5,060 nt of DNA from contig JALUTL010000143.1 of assembly GCA_027016475.1 (NCBI GenBank), positions 1-5,060 on the forward strand. The letters are read 5' to 3'. Origin of the DNA: Candidatus Heimdallarchaeota archaeon (GTDB lineage Archaea; Asgardarchaeota; Heimdallarchaeia; Heimdallarchaeales; Kariarchaeaceae). Under the pieces are notes generated by a model that saw nothing but the letters and a program-made list of their open reading frames with translations, made no database searches and had not been told where the DNA came from. The translations under genes were made by a program, and so were the position numbers. Positions 5,028-5,060 of the stretch are shown here, piece after piece (within the stretch, counting starts at the first letter, position 1; each line of letters starts with the position of its first letter).

Positions 5028-5060
5028 GTCTAGTTTCGCGATCATACTTTACATTAACAT
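5026..5060 (+). CDS. Possible 5' end of a gene running off the window
   Basis: An ATG at 5026 opens a frame reading MSSFAIILYIN to the end of the window. The hydrophobic start would suit a membrane or secreted protein, but only 11 codons are visible. It would be served by the TATA box at 4917 through a leader of about 80 bases. The evidence is thin. Confidence 0.2.
   Translation, partial: MSSFAIILYIN

Noticed and set aside
4863..5045. A 60-codon minus-strand frame (starting MIAKLDIVNPIG)
   Set aside because: It matches no family I know, lies across the dyads, the consensus TATA box and the hairpin cluster, and any promoter would be outside the window. It remains the main rival to the structured-RNA reading and conservation would settle it.

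Overview
The window looks archaeal. None of the genes has a convincing Shine-Dalgarno site, but each has a TATA-like box about 24-28 bases upstream of a plausible start codon, which is the spacing expected for leaderless archaeal transcripts. Base composition is moderately AT-rich. A bacterial-type cofactor-independent phosphoglycerate mutase, a PepP-type aminopeptidase and an HxlR regulator together with small archaeal-style winged-helix genes would fit a Thaumarchaeota/Nitrososphaeria-like genome. That placement is an inference and no marker gene in the window fixes it.

Layout. On the left, a complete HxlR-family regulator (31-384, +) converges on, and overlaps by 20 bases, an M24B Xaa-Pro aminopeptidase (365-1681, -). 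To its right on the same minus strand lie a histidine-phosphatase-superfamily enzyme (1762-2376) and phosphoglycerate mutase GpmI (2498-4042). These three minus-strand genes read in the order gpmI, phosphatase, peptidase, but each appears to have its own TATA box and the gaps contain T-rich stretches, so they may be separate units. A divergent intergenic region (4043-4186) carries the gpmI promoter and that of a small acidic protein of unknown function (4187-4450, +). That gene meets a small winged-helix protein (4447-4749, -) tail to tail, with stop codons interlocking over four bases.

The right end (4750-5060) has no convincing complete gene. It holds the strong promoter of the winged-helix gene, then a second strong TATA box (4917-4924, +) preceded by two dyads and followed by a run of hairpin-capable sequences. 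One seven-base hairpin loop there (4963-4969) is complementary over six bases to 5022-5027, next to an ATG at 5026 that opens a reading frame running off the window. This is the most interesting stretch: a candidate small structured RNA or a structured 5' leader controlling a gene just beyond the edge.

Functionally the recognisable genes are housekeeping: glycolysis/gluconeogenesis (GpmI), peptide turnover (PepP), a small-molecule phosphatase of unknown substrate, and two DNA-binding proteins. There is no mobile element, CRISPR array, tRNA or rRNA that I can support.
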